From positions 1-64,000 of the forward strand of contig NZ_JAIWNB010000004.1 of the NCBI RefSeq assembly GCF_020215705.1: a stretch of 64,000 bases of DNA, read 5' to 3'. Below the pieces are notes generated by a model that saw only the letters and a list, made by a program, of their open reading frames with translations, was not told the DNA's origin and did not search any database. The position numbers and the translations under genes were made by a program. Below are positions 8,462-17,030 of this stretch, in pieces. The stretch comes from Nonomuraea aurantiaca (GTDB lineage Bacteria > Actinomycetota > Actinomycetes > Streptosporangiales > Streptosporangiaceae). Position 1 is the stretch's first letter. Every line of letters starts with the position of its first letter.

Positions 8462-9775
8462 TCAGTCGCCGATCTCGGCGATCTCGGCGCGGGTCCGCGT
8501 GGTGGTGTCGACGGCCACCCGTACGAGCAGCTCGCAGAGGCGGCGCATCGCTCTGACGTCGACGGTGTTCATCCCGCGGGCGAAGTCGACGTCGAACTCG
8601 GTGGAGACGACCTTCGGCATGCCCACCCGGGCGGTCGGGATCCCCCGCGCCCGCAGGATGTTGGCGTCGGTCGCGCCGCTGTTGCCGTCGATGGGCTCGT
8701 GCGGGCGCACGGCCACGCTCTCCCAGGCGCGGACGGCACTGCGGACGACCCAGTCCTCCGGCGGCGTGCGCGTGCCGGGGATGGCCAGCACCATCTCGAC
8801 CGTCAGCTCCACGCCCAGCTCGGCCGACAGCCCGCGGACGTACTCCGCCAGCTCCCGCTTGGCCGCCAGCGGGGTGGTGCCGGGCGCGATCCGCAGGTCG
8901 AGGCGGATGCGGCAGGCCGCGGGCGTGACGGCCGGCATGCGCTCCCAGCCGCCGGCGATCGAGCCGATGATCCCCTGAGGCGCGGCCGTCGCGGTGCGGT
9001 GCCGCTCGGGATAGGCCGCCAGCCACCCTTCCAGGCGCGTCACCACCTTGGCGGCGGTCACGATCGGGTTCTGGTACGGCAGGCGGTGCCGGCTGCCGGC
9101 GTAGGTGTGGATCCCCGGTACGACGATCTCGAACCAGCACAGACCGACCTCTTCGTGCGCGACGAAGTCCCCCGGCTTGGCGATGACGGCGTAGTCAGGG
9201 TGCCAGCCGCGTTCGAGCAGGAAGGAGCAGCCGGCGCCCTGCCCGGTGTTCAGGCGGCCGGTGCCGTCGATGGCGTTGGTCGGCATGCCGCCCGCCCCGA
9301 AGGCGACCAGCAGGTCTCCGGCGAGCCGCGCGCCCACCGAGGCCAGGGCCTCGCCCACGACGAGGACGCAGGCCGCGTGGCCCTTGGGGTTGCTCGCGCC
9401 GAGGCCGCTGACGTAGGGGCCGTCGCACTGTGCCTCGGCCCGCATGTCGGGGCGTAGCCCGGGGCCGATCCACGGCACGTCCTGGTCCGGGTCGCCGGTG
9501 GTCAGGGTGTCGATCGGGGCGTACAGCATGAGGTCGGCGCCCGTGCCGTCGCCCCTCAGCCGGCCGACCGCGTTGGCCTGGCCGTCGTCGATGCGCTGCA
9601 GGTGCGACTCCACGCCGGCGGCGGCGAGCCGTTCGGCCAGCCGGCCGGCCAGCGGCGCCTCCCCGCCGGTGGGGCTGGGGATGGAGGTGACCTCCACCGC
9701 GGCCTTGCGCAGCCTGGCCTCGGTGATCGTGGCGAGGGCCTGGGCCACCATCCGCTCGCGCTCGTCCTCGTTCAT
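8462..9775 (-). CDS. M20-family peptidase/deacylase homologue lacking metal ligands
   Basis: A 437-aa protein with the M20 (ArgE/DapE/ACY1) layout: N-terminal catalytic half, inserted dimerisation domain (about 205-310) and C-terminal catalytic half (TDANILRARGIPTARVG). The metal-site residues are altered. The usual H-x-D reads P87-I-D89 (YAPIDT), the bridging Asp of the GASD motif is N129 (GASNPKG), and the Glu-Glu pair is replaced by Gly-Gly (FGAGGMPT). The later Glu of the EPT motif is Lys (AKPGDF), and no His is visible at the C-terminal ligand position. It may be a non-metal enzyme or binding protein. ATG 9773-9775 overlaps the dioxygenase stop (ATGA), and the gene ends just before the strong ribosome site of hydrolase copy 2. 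Confidence 0.8.
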   Translation of the reverse strand: MNEDERERMVAQALATITEARLRKAAVEVTSIPSPTGGEAPLAGRLAERLAAAGVESHLQRIDDGQANAVGRLRGDGTGADLMLYAPIDTLTTGDPDQDVPWIGPGLRPDMRAEAQCDGPYVSGLGASNPKGHAACVLVVGEALASVGARLAGDLLVAFGAGGMPTNAIDGTGRLNTGQGAGCSFLLERGWHPDYAVIAKPGDFVAHEEVGLCWFEIVVPGIHTYAGSRHRLPYQNPIVTAAKVVTRLEGWLAAYPERHRTATAAPQGIIGSIAGGWERMPAVTPAACRIRLDLRIAPGTTPLAAKRELAEYVRGLSAELGVELTVEMVLAIPGTRTPPEDWVVRSAVRAWESVAVRPHEPIDGNSGATDANILRARGIPTARVGMPKVVSTEFDVDFARGMNTVDVRAMRRLCELLVRVAVDTTTRTRAEIAEIGD

Positions 9776-10716
9776 ATCGATCGGGCGGGCTCGATGATGG
9801 CCACCCCCATGCCGGTCAGCCACTCCGGCATCGGCGCGTAGGCCAGGGTCCGGCCGGGTGCGAAGCCCAGCGCCGCCGCCATGGTCAGCCAGGTACGCAG
9901 CTCCTGGCCGCCGTTGCCGGCCACCGCCTCGATCTCCGCGGTGGACAGGTCGGCGTAGCGCGCCAGCTCGCCCTTCTCCAGCGCGGCGAGGAACTCCTCA
10001 TCGAACTCGGGGAAGATGGTGGGCCGGGCGGCGGTGATGATCTGCCGCCTGCGCGCGTCGTACCGCTGCCAGTCGCCCCGGCCCTCACGCCAGGCCTCCA
10101 CCAGGAACTTCTCGTCCGCTCCTTCGGGGTCCTGCCAGCGGCTCGGCCACGGCAGCCGGTGCGACAGGCCGCCCGAGGCGATGACGGCGACCCGCAGCTC
10201 GTCCGGCAGCGCCGCCGCCGCGGCGGCGATGTTGCGCCCGAGCTCGACGCAGCGCCGCATGAGCGGCAGCGGCGTGGCGAACACGTTCACCACCAGCGGG
10301 ATCACCGGCACGTCGAGGTCGCGCAGGAGGTACTGGATCGCGTGGCTCTGGCCGTGGTCGATCTGCAGCTTCGCCGAGATCGCCACCTCGGTGCCCGCCG
10401 CCACCAGGGATTCGGCGACGGCCTGGGCGACGGCGGGGTTGGTGCGCTGGGGTCCGGATGGCGTTCCCGACTCTCCGGAGGAGACGACCTGGTCCACCCC
10501 GAGGGTGAAGGCGGGGATCAGGTCCAGCCAGAAGCCCCGGAAGTGGTTGGAGCCGATGATGATCGCCACGTCGGGACGGGCCGCGGCGAGGGCGTCGCGG
10601 GCCGTGCCGAGCGCGTCGCGGAAGCGTTCGGCGTCGGCTTTGTGCTCGACCTGCTCCCAGTGCGTGTTCATGAGCGTCGAGTGGGACGCGCCCACGCCCA
10701 GGACGATCTCGGCCAT
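9772..10716 (-). CDS. Class III extradiol ring-cleavage dioxygenase (LigB type)
   Basis: A 314-aa LigB-fold enzyme that should open a catechol-like ring next to the hydroxyls using Fe(II) and O2. Candidate metal and catalytic His are H12 (GASHST), H58 (GSNHFR), H121/H125 (DHGQSH) and H186 (SGGLSH). The C-terminal part (EFDEEFL, GNGGQELRTWLTM) resembles the beta subunit of protocatechuate 4,5-dioxygenase. No LigA-like alpha subunit gene is present, so it may work alone. It sits directly after the Rieske oxygenase (TGATG overlap) and upstream of two hydrolases, the order expected for a meta-cleavage pathway. Substrate not determinable. Confidence 0.92.
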   Translation of the reverse strand: MAEIVLGVGASHSTLMNTHWEQVEHKADAERFRDALGTARDALAAARPDVAIIIGSNHFRGFWLDLIPAFTLGVDQVVSSGESGTPSGPQRTNPAVAQAVAESLVAAGTEVAISAKLQIDHGQSHAIQYLLRDLDVPVIPLVVNVFATPLPLMRRCVELGRNIAAAAAALPDELRVAVIASGGLSHRLPWPSRWQDPEGADEKFLVEAWREGRGDWQRYDARRRQIITAARPTIFPEFDEEFLAALEKGELARYADLSTAEIEAVAGNGGQELRTWLTMAAALGFAPGRTLAYAPMPEWLTGMGVAIIEPARSI

Positions 10717-11960
10717 CAGCCGGCCTGCTTCGGAGAGCGGGGCTCCTCGACGGTGAGCCCGGACGCGCGCAGCCGCTCGATGCGCTCCTCCGTGACGTCC
10801 TCGGCGAGCTTGCGCCACTGCAGGAGCGAGTCGTCGGGACGGTAGAGCCGCTCCGGCGGCGCGTCGGTCACCTCGACCATCCACTTGTCCTGGCCGGAGA
10901 ACTGGCCGTGGAAGAGCCAGCGGACGGCGCCGAGATACTTGGCGTAGAAGGGCAGCGTCTTGACGCCCTTCTCGAAGTTGGCCATCGCGCCGACGTAGAG
11001 ATGGTTGTCGGCGTCGACGGGCACGTAGAACTCGTAGTGGATGAAGGTCGGGTAGACGATGCGCAGCACGCCCGGCATGCTCACCGAGGCGAACCCGGGG
11101 AAGTCCTCGGCGGCGATGGCCGGGTTCACCTTGCGGTGGCTGCCCGTGTTGCCGATGTTGGCGACCTGCTTCGGCGGCTTCAGCTTGAACCACGCCTGGT
11201 TGTTCCACCGGCCGAGGCCCGGGAAGTCGGCGTCCCAGTGCTGGGCCTCCTGCACCCGGTAGATCCAGCGGCCGCGGCGTTCGATCCGCGTCTCGTTCCA
11301 CACCGGCATGGCCTTGAACAGCCGCCACAGCGCGGTGCGGTGCAGGTACTTCGCGTGCCCCTCGTCATAGCCGTTCTCGCAGGCGAAGCGCCAGTTCCCC
11401 TCCCGCGCCTGGATACGCGCGCCGATCACGGCGGGGTTGTCGCGCAGCTCCTCGGGGAGCTGGTCGTCGATGGGCGGCGCGTCCTCGCCGTCGCCCACGA
11501 AGATCCACACCATGCCGAGGCGCTCCTCGACCTCGTAGGTGGGCTGGGTCACCTTCCCGCAGATCGGCGACCGCGGCCCGTCGGTGATCGCCGCCTTCAG
11601 ATCGCCGGTCTCCAGGTCGAAGGTCCAGCCGTGGTACGCGCACGAGATCGTGCCGGGGAATTGCTGGTTGCCGTAGCTCAGCGGCACGCCCCGGTGCGGG
11701 CAGCGGTCCTTGAGCGCGTACGCCTTGCCGCCGTCGCGGATGACGACGATGCGCTCGCCGAGCAGGGTGATCGCCTTGGGCTTTCCCGTGATGTGCGAGG
11801 AGAACGCCACCGGATACCAGTAGCCGCGAAACCCGCTGTCCGCACCCTGGTAGTGGGGCCAGCTCGACCAGTCCTGGCGGCCGGGCAGCTTGCCCCGTCG
11901 TGACGGCCGGCGTCTGGCGACGCCCCCGCTCGCAGCCGGCGCACCCGCCTCTGCACTCAT
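10716..11960 (-). CDS. Rieske non-haem iron oxygenase, alpha subunit
   Basis: A 414-aa terminal oxygenase. The Rieske centre is canonical: C87-x-H89, 17 residues, then C107-x2-H110 (CPHRG ... CAYHGW). The catalytic iron site reads D199-E-G-H202-A-K-Y-L-H207, the D-x2-H-x4-H pattern with the bridging Asp. GGAGG six bases before ATG 11958-11960 sets the start, in preference to an in-frame ATG further upstream. No beta subunit gene is present, so it is probably an alpha-only enzyme of the KshA, carbazole or phthalate type. Electrons probably come from the divergently encoded ferredoxin reductase and ferredoxin. It is the first gene of the leftward operon. Likely reaction: hydroxylation or demethylation producing the diol for the LigB enzyme. 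Confidence 0.93.
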   Translation of the reverse strand: MSAEAGAPAASGGVARRRPSRRGKLPGRQDWSSWPHYQGADSGFRGYWYPVAFSSHITGKPKAITLLGERIVVIRDGGKAYALKDRCPHRGVPLSYGNQQFPGTISCAYHGWTFDLETGDLKAAITDGPRSPICGKVTQPTYEVEERLGMVWIFVGDGEDAPPIDDQLPEELRDNPAVIGARIQAREGNWRFACENGYDEGHAKYLHRTALWRLFKAMPVWNETRIERRGRWIYRVQEAQHWDADFPGLGRWNNQAWFKLKPPKQVANIGNTGSHRKVNPAIAAEDFPGFASVSMPGVLRIVYPTFIHYEFYVPVDADNHLYVGAMANFEKGVKTLPFYAKYLGAVRWLFHGQFSGQDKWMVEVTDAPPERLYRPDDSLLQWRKLAEDVTEERIERLRASGLTVEEPRSPKQAG

Positions 11961-12062
11961 TCTCGCCTCCGCTTCCCATGGCTTGTCGGGTGGCCGCGAG
12001 GGGCGCCTTGATGCGCCGCTCGACCACGACACGCAGTTCACCACCGGCGCGGCCGGGCGGCC

Positions 12063-12129
12063 CAGCGGATCATCCCGCCCAGCGGACCGTGTCCCGCTGA
12101 GCGAGCCGCGTTCCGGTCAGCGGTCCGCG
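12063..12129. promoter_or_regulatory. Repeated CAGCGG boxes in divergent catabolic promoter
   Basis: Between the divergent Rieske operon and ferredoxin-reductase gene, CAGCGG recurs at about 12063, 12080 and 12118. The 12080 copy forms an inverted repeat with CCGCTG (CAGCGG-N8-CCGCTG). The third copy is part of the 12-mer CAGCGGTCCGCG (12118-12129), which also occurs at 16904-16915 upstream of the CoA-transferase gene. These are candidate operators for a shared regulator; no regulator gene lies in the cluster. Confidence 0.4.
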
Positions 12130-12209
12130 ACCTGCGGGTTCCCGTCGCCGGGGTGTGTAGCTTCCGTGGCTTGACAGGCGACTACCGGGAGGACCCAGGT
12201 GGAATCAGC

Positions 12210-13181
12210 ATGATCCAGACCGACATCGTGATCATCGGAGCGGGACCGACCGGGCTCTACGGCGCCTACTGCGCGGGCTTCCGCGGCTTGCGGTCCGTGG
12301 TCGTGGACGCGCTGCCTCAGGTCGGCGGGCAGATTTCGGCGCTGTACCCGGAGAAGGAAGTACGGGACGTGGCCGGCATCCCCGGCATACTCGGGCGCTC
12401 GCTGGTGGACGCGCTGACGGCCCAGGCGGCGGCCTACGACCCGGTCTACCTGCTGGGCAGGCAGGCGGTCGAGCTGCGCCGCGACGAGAGCGAGCGGCCC
12501 GTGGTGGTGCTGTCCGACGGCACGGCCGTCCACGCGCAGGCCGTCATCCTCACCTCGGGCATCGGGACGTTCACCCCGCGTCCGCTGCCGGCCGGCGAGG
12601 AATGGCTGGGCCGGGGGCTGACGTACTTCGTGCCGGACCCTTCGGAACACGCCGGCCACGATGTCGTGATCGTGGGCGGCGGGGACAGCGCGGTCGACTG
12701 GTCGCTCGCCCTCGCGCCCCTGGCCAGGTCGGTCACCCTGGTGCATCGCCGGGCCGCGTTCCGCGCGCACGCCGCGGGCGTCGAGGCCGCCCGGGGCGCG
12801 GGGGTACGCATCGTGGTCGACAGCCAGGTGGTCTCCCTGTCGGGCGGCGAGCAGGTCGAGAAGGCGCACCTGCGTACGCGGGGCGAGGCGGACCGGGCCC
12901 TGCCCGCGGACTCCGTCATCGCGGCCCTCGGCTTCATCAGCGACCTCGGCCCGCTCGCGGACTGGAACCTGGAGCTGCGCGGCAGGTCCGTCCTGGTGGA
13001 CCAGCGCATGCGGACGAACCTGCCCCGCGTGTACGCGGCCGGCGACCTCACCGAGCACGCGGGCAAGGTCCGCCTGATGTCGGTGGGCTTCGGCGAGGTG
13101 GCCACCGCGGTGAACAACGCCGCCGTCGAACTCGACCCCGAACTGGCCCTCTTCCCCGGCCACTCCACGGACGCCGCCTGA
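12210..13181 (+). CDS. Ferredoxin-NADP+ reductase, thioredoxin-reductase-like
   Basis: A 323-aa two-dinucleotide-domain flavoprotein. FAD loop IIGAGPTGLYGAY starts at residue 8, and a PQVGGQISALYPEK segment typical of type 2 ferredoxin-NADP reductases follows. The NADPH loop is VIVGGGDSAVDW near residue 152, and the second FAD motif is VYAAGDL. The CxxC of true thioredoxin reductases is absent, which supports ferredoxin as partner. ATG 12210 was preferred over an in-frame ATG at 12153 because the FAD fold starts there and AGGTGG precedes it. It is followed 33 bases later by a ferredoxin gene and divergent from the Rieske oxygenase, so the pair probably feeds that enzyme from NADPH. Confidence 0.9.
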   Translation: MIQTDIVIIGAGPTGLYGAYCAGFRGLRSVVVDALPQVGGQISALYPEKEVRDVAGIPGILGRSLVDALTAQAAAYDPVYLLGRQAVELRRDESERPVVVLSDGTAVHAQAVILTSGIGTFTPRPLPAGEEWLGRGLTYFVPDPSEHAGHDVVIVGGGDSAVDWSLALAPLARSVTLVHRRAAFRAHAAGVEAARGAGVRIVVDSQVVSLSGGEQVEKAHLRTRGEADRALPADSVIAALGFISDLGPLADWNLELRGRSVLVDQRMRTNLPRVYAAGDLTEHAGKVRLMSVGFGEVATAVNNAAVELDPELALFPGHSTDAA

Positions 13182-13214
13182 CCCCGTACCCCATCCAGAA
13201 GACAGGAGAGATCC

Positions 13215-13556
13215 ATGAGCTATGTCATCGGCCCGGCCTGCATCGACGTCAACGATCGCGCGTGCGTGGACGTATGCCCCGTCGACTGCATCTACGTCGG
13301 CGGCCGCAAGAGCTACATCAACGCCGCCGAGTGCATCGACTGCGGGGCCTGCGAGCCGGAGTGCCCGGTTGAGGCGATCTTCGTCGATCGTACGGCGCGC
13401 GGCGACGAGACGCGGACGCTCTTCCTCCAGGACGCCAAGGACTTCTTCACCGAGGTGCTGGCCGGCCGCGACGAGCCGCTCGGCAACCCGGGAGGCGCCC
13501 GCAAGGTCGGCGACCTCAACGCCGACACCGCGCTGGTGACCGGCTACGACGGCTGA
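13215..13556 (+). CDS. fdxA: 7Fe ferredoxin (3Fe-4S/4Fe-4S)
   Basis: A 113-aa ferredoxin with a first cluster motif C-x7-C-x3-CP (CIDVNDRACVDVCP), as in seven-iron ferredoxins, and a second CxxCxxCxxxCP motif (CIDCGACEPECPVEAI). The tail of about 45 residues is also usual for actinobacterial FdxA. AGGAGAG six bases upstream marks the start. It lies just downstream of the ferredoxin reductase and is most simply the electron carrier to the Rieske oxygenase. Many Rieske systems use a Rieske or 2Fe-2S ferredoxin, so a 7Fe carrier is slightly unusual. Confidence 0.92.
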   Translation: MSYVIGPACIDVNDRACVDVCPVDCIYVGGRKSYINAAECIDCGACEPECPVEAIFVDRTARGDETRTLFLQDAKDFFTEVLAGRDEPLGNPGGARKVGDLNADTALVTGYDG

Positions 13557-13563
13557 TAACCGC

Positions 13564-13593
13564 GGATGTCCGGGGTGAGCGCTTCGGACATCC
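13564..13593. terminator. Hairpin between convergent genes
   Basis: GGATGTCCG at 13564-13572 pairs perfectly with CGGACATCC at 13585-13593 across a 12-base loop. It lies between the stop of the ferredoxin gene (13556) and the stop of the convergent enoyl-CoA hydratase (13601). No T-run follows, so it may act as a two-way or factor-assisted terminator. Confidence 0.6.
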
Positions 13594-13600
13594 TCACTCA

Positions 13601-14374
13601 TCAGCGCCCGGTGAACCGGGGCGGGCGCTTGTCCAGGAACGCCTGGAGTCCTTCGGCGGCATCGTCGGTGTGGATCAGGTTCATGACCGCCTCGCGCTCC
13701 ACCTCGAGCGCCTCTTCGATCGGCAGGCCGTACCCGGCGTCCACGACGTGCTTGAGCAGGCCGATCGTCCCGGTCGGCTTGGCCGCCAGGCTCTCGGCGT
13801 GCTCGGCCACCACCCGGTCGAAGTCCTCGTCGTCGGCCACCACGTCGACCAGCCCCAGGTCGAGCGCCTCGCCGGCCGACAGGCGGGTGCCGTCGATCAT
13901 CAGCCGCTTGGCCCGATGCGGGCCGAGCAGGCGCGGCAGTCGCTGGCTGCCGCCCGCCCCCGGGAACAGGCCCAGGTTCATCTCGGGGAAGCCGAACGTC
14001 GCCGAGGCCGCCAGGATGCGCAGGTCACAGCCGAGGGAGAGCTCGGCGCCGCCGCCCAGGGCGTGACCGTTCATCGCCGCGATCACCGGCTTGGGCGCCA
14101 GTTCGAGCAGGCGCTGCACCTCGATCCAGCGGCGCATCTTCACGTGGTTGGCCGTCGAGAGGTCCCGCATCACGGCGATGTCCGCCCCCGCCACGAAGAA
14201 GCGGCCGGTGCCACGGATGACGATGCAGCGGACCGCGACGTCCTTGGCCAGTCCGGGGATGATCTCCAGGAACTCCTCGATCATCGCGGGATCGACGGCG
14301 TTGGCGGGCGGCCGGTCGATGACGATCGTGGCCGTCCCTCCGTCGCGCCGTACGTCCAGGACCGGCTGGTTCAT
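13601..14374 (-). CDS. Enoyl-CoA hydratase/isomerase family protein
   Basis: A 257-aa crotonase-fold protein. The CoA-binding first half has GRFFVAGADIAVM, and the oxyanion-hole segment is NGHALGGGAELSLGCDLR. A catalytic-region FPEMNLGLFPGAGGSQRLPR follows, with Glu in the usual position. Length is typical. It is the last gene of a leftward CoA group (acyl-CoA ligase, CoA-transferase, this gene) and probably hydrates an enoyl-CoA after ring-cleavage products are thioesterified. Exact substrate unknown; a general beta-oxidation role cannot be excluded. Confidence 0.88.
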   Translation of the reverse strand: MNQPVLDVRRDGGTATIVIDRPPANAVDPAMIEEFLEIIPGLAKDVAVRCIVIRGTGRFFVAGADIAVMRDLSTANHVKMRRWIEVQRLLELAPKPVIAAMNGHALGGGAELSLGCDLRILAASATFGFPEMNLGLFPGAGGSQRLPRLLGPHRAKRLMIDGTRLSAGEALDLGLVDVVADDEDFDRVVAEHAESLAAKPTGTIGLLKHVVDAGYGLPIEEALEVEREAVMNLIHTDDAAEGLQAFLDKRPPRFTGR

Positions 14375-14444
14375 CGAGACTCCCGAGTGTCGAGACCCCG
14401 GGCTTCAGCCGCGGGGAGGAGGTCATGGTCAAGGGGGGCGGGTG

Positions 14445-16823
14445 TCATTCCAGGACGCCTGCGTCGCGTAGCCGGGCGAGCTCTTCCTCGTCCATGCCGA
14501 GCAGCTCCTTCAGCACCACGTCGGTGTGCTCGCCCAGCAGGGGCGCCGGCGCCGTGAGCGCTCCGGGGGTGTCGGACATGCGGACCACGATGCCCTCGTG
14601 CCGGACCGGACCCGCGATCGGGTGCTCCAGCACCGGGTAGAAGCCGCGCGCGGCCAGGTGCTCGTCGGCCTCCACCAGGTCCCGCCCGGTGGCGACGACG
14701 GCGGCGGCTATGCCCAGCCCTTGCAGCTCGGCCGCCAGTGACCGGCCGTCGTGTCGCGAGCACCAGGCCGCCAGGGCGTCGTCGATCTCGTCCTCGCGCC
14801 CGCGCCGCTCCGCCAGCCCGGCAGGCGCCAGCGCGGCCAGCTCCGGCACGCCGGCGTGCTCAGCGAGGCGCCGCCATTCCTCGTCCCCGCGTACGGCCAG
14901 CGCGATCCAGCGATCGTCGCCGCTGGTCGGGTAGACACCGTGCGGCACCATCCGCGGATGCCGGTTGGGCCGCACCACGGCACGCGGGCCTTTCAGCTCC
15001 CCTTCGGCACCCGAATCGTCGGATTCGGCTTCGGTACGGGAGCCGCCGAGCTCGGCTTCGAGTACGGCCGGTCCCATCGACGCGGCCATCGCCTCCAGCT
15101 GGGAGAGATCCACATGGCCCGCGCGACCAGCCGCGATCATGTCGAGCACGGCCAGAACGGCCGAGTTGGCGGCCACCATGTCGCCCAGCCCGAAGGTCAG
15201 CCCTTGCGGGGCTTCCCCGGGATCGGCGGTCTCGCTGGTGAGCCCGGACATCGCGGCGAGCGTGTCGGCGAAGGTCACGGCGTCCCGCCACGGCCCGCTC
15301 TGCCCGACCCCGGCCATCGACACCAGGATGACACCGGGATTCAGCTCCGCCATCCGGTCGTACGACAGCCCCCACTTGGCGAGCACGCCGGGGCTGAAGT
15401 TCTCGATGACCACGTCGCACTCGGCGACGAGCCGCCGCAGCACCTCGCGGCCCGGCTCGGTACGCAGGTTGAGCGCGACGCCGCGCTTGCCCCGGTTGAA
15501 GTTGATGAAGTAGCCGCTGTCGTCGAAGCCCGCGCCGGGGCGCAGCCTCATCGACGGCGCGAAGCGCGTGGGATCCTGCCGGTGCCGCGATTCGATCTTG
15601 ATGATGTCCGCGCCGTGCTCCGCCAGGGTCTTGGTCGCGTACGGCCCGGCGAGCACCCAGGTCAGGTCCAGGACACGGACCCCCGCCAGCGGACGTCCGG
15701 TGCCCGTCGCCGCGCGGCGGCCTCGGGGCTGCGCGGTCCGCCAGGGGGCCTCGATGGTGGCGGAAAGCGGTTCGGTGAGGCGTACCGGGCGCGGAGGCTC
15801 CGGGGCGGGGAAGGGGAAGCCCACGTCCGTGACACCGTCCGGCGGCAGGCCCTCGCCCAGGACACGGGTGAAGAAGCCGCGCGCGGCGAGCTGGGGGTTG
15901 GCGGTCAGGCGCTCGGCCGTGGCGACCTCCGCCCATGGCAGTGCCCGCCCGCGTCCTTCCTCGGCCATCGACGTGGCGGAGCGCTTCGCCACGAACCTGG
16001 CCACGATCTCGTCCACGTGCTCCCGGCCCCGCCAGCGGAAGGCGGGATCGGACCACTTCTCCTCCGTCAAGTCCGCCGCCTCGCCCGACTCCGCCATCCA
16101 GGCGAGCAGATCCGTCCACATGCGGTCACTGCCGGAGTATCCGCCCGCGACATGACCGTCCGCGGCGCGGAAGACGCGGTGCGCCACGTGCTCGTACACC
16201 CCACCGTTGCGGGAGGGGTACCGGCCGGCGTGGATCCACGAGATGGCGGCCGTCTCCAGTGTGGCGGCCACCGCCTCCTGCACGGAGACGTCGATGAGCT
16301 GCCCCCGCCCGCTACGGTCGCGGGCGATGACGCCGAGCAGCGCCGCGATGGCCGCGTGCGCCCCCGCGAGCTGGGTGGCCTGCTCGCGGGGCGGCGGCTT
16401 GGGCTGCCCGCCGGGCTGCCCGCCCAGCCAGGCCATGCCGCCGGCGGCCGCGGCCACGAGGTCGTCGGCTCGCCAGGCGCTCCGGGGGCCGCTCGTGCCG
16501 AACGGCGTGACCACGACGTGGACGGCCTGCGGCCAGCGCGACGACACCGCGCCGGAGTCCGTACGCACGCCCGCGAGCTCTTCGAGCGGCCCGCTCTCGA
16601 TCACCACGTCCGCCTGCTCCACGAGCCGGTCGAGCTCCTCGGCGCTCTCGGGCACGCCCACGACCCGCTTGCCCGCGTGCCAGTGCAGGGTCTCCGCGCG
16701 CGACAGCACCGGCGCGGCCGGGCGTTCGACGCGTACGACGTCGGCCCCGAGCCCCACCAGCAGCCTCGCGCCGTGAAAGGCCAGCTCGTCGGTGAGGTCC
16801 AGAATCCGCAACCTGTCCGGCAT
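14445..16823 (-). CDS. Family III CoA-transferase, two fused domains
   Basis: A 792-aa protein made of two class III (CaiB/BaiF/Frc) CoA-transferase domains, residues about 1-375 and 385-792. Each begins with an LRILDLT or VRVLDLTWVLAGPYA strand and a GADV..VE/GADIIKIE motif. In the second domain the Asp of GLTFGLGDMVAANS fits the catalytic Asp that forms the glutaryl/formyl-CoA-type anhydride. The matching place in the first domain (PPPREQATQLAGAH) has no Asp, so the N-terminal copy may be non-catalytic. GGGAGGAG upstream of ATG 16821-16823 supports the start. It lies between an acyl-CoA ligase and an enoyl-CoA hydratase and probably moves CoA to a ring-cleavage-derived acid. Confidence 0.88.
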   Translation of the reverse strand: MPDRLRILDLTDELAFHGARLLVGLGADVVRVERPAAPVLSRAETLHWHAGKRVVGVPESAEELDRLVEQADVVIESGPLEELAGVRTDSGAVSSRWPQAVHVVVTPFGTSGPRSAWRADDLVAAAAGGMAWLGGQPGGQPKPPPREQATQLAGAHAAIAALLGVIARDRSGRGQLIDVSVQEAVAATLETAAISWIHAGRYPSRNGGVYEHVAHRVFRAADGHVAGGYSGSDRMWTDLLAWMAESGEAADLTEEKWSDPAFRWRGREHVDEIVARFVAKRSATSMAEEGRGRALPWAEVATAERLTANPQLAARGFFTRVLGEGLPPDGVTDVGFPFPAPEPPRPVRLTEPLSATIEAPWRTAQPRGRRAATGTGRPLAGVRVLDLTWVLAGPYATKTLAEHGADIIKIESRHRQDPTRFAPSMRLRPGAGFDDSGYFINFNRGKRGVALNLRTEPGREVLRRLVAECDVVIENFSPGVLAKWGLSYDRMAELNPGVILVSMAGVGQSGPWRDAVTFADTLAAMSGLTSETADPGEAPQGLTFGLGDMVAANSAVLAVLDMIAAGRAGHVDLSQLEAMAASMGPAVLEAELGGSRTEAESDDSGAEGELKGPRAVVRPNRHPRMVPHGVYPTSGDDRWIALAVRGDEEWRRLAEHAGVPELAALAPAGLAERRGREDEIDDALAAWCSRHDGRSLAAELQGLGIAAAVVATGRDLVEADEHLAARGFYPVLEHPIAGPVRHEGIVVRMSDTPGALTAPAPLLGEHTDVVLKELLGMDEEELARLRDAGVLE

Positions 16824-16898
16824 GCCGGCTCCTCCCAGTGGCAGGTATTGACGGCTCGAACGTAGGGGGCGGGATCGCCAGGGCGCGACCATCCCGGT

Positions 16899-17030
16899 CT
16901 GTCCAGCGGTCCGCGCGGTCAGGCGATCGCCTACCCGGTGATTCGTGGGGTCAGGCGACGCCTGTCCGGTGGCCGGTGGGGTCAGGCGATCGCTTGTCCG
17001 GTGGTCCGTGGGGTCAGGCGATCGCCGCGC
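16899..17030. repeat. Four imperfect 31-32 bp tandem repeats
   Basis: A unit close to TGTCCGGTGGTCCGTGGGG followed by TCAGGCGATCGC recurs four times head to tail (starting near 16899, 16931, 16962 and 16994). The rightmost copy overlaps the last codons and TGA (17014-17016) of the acyl-CoA ligase gene. Copies differ by a few substitutions; the first is most diverged and carries CAGCGGTCCGCG. A related TCAGGCGATC piece occurs near 21196. The array lies in the promoter side of the CoA-transferase gene. Confidence 0.75.
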
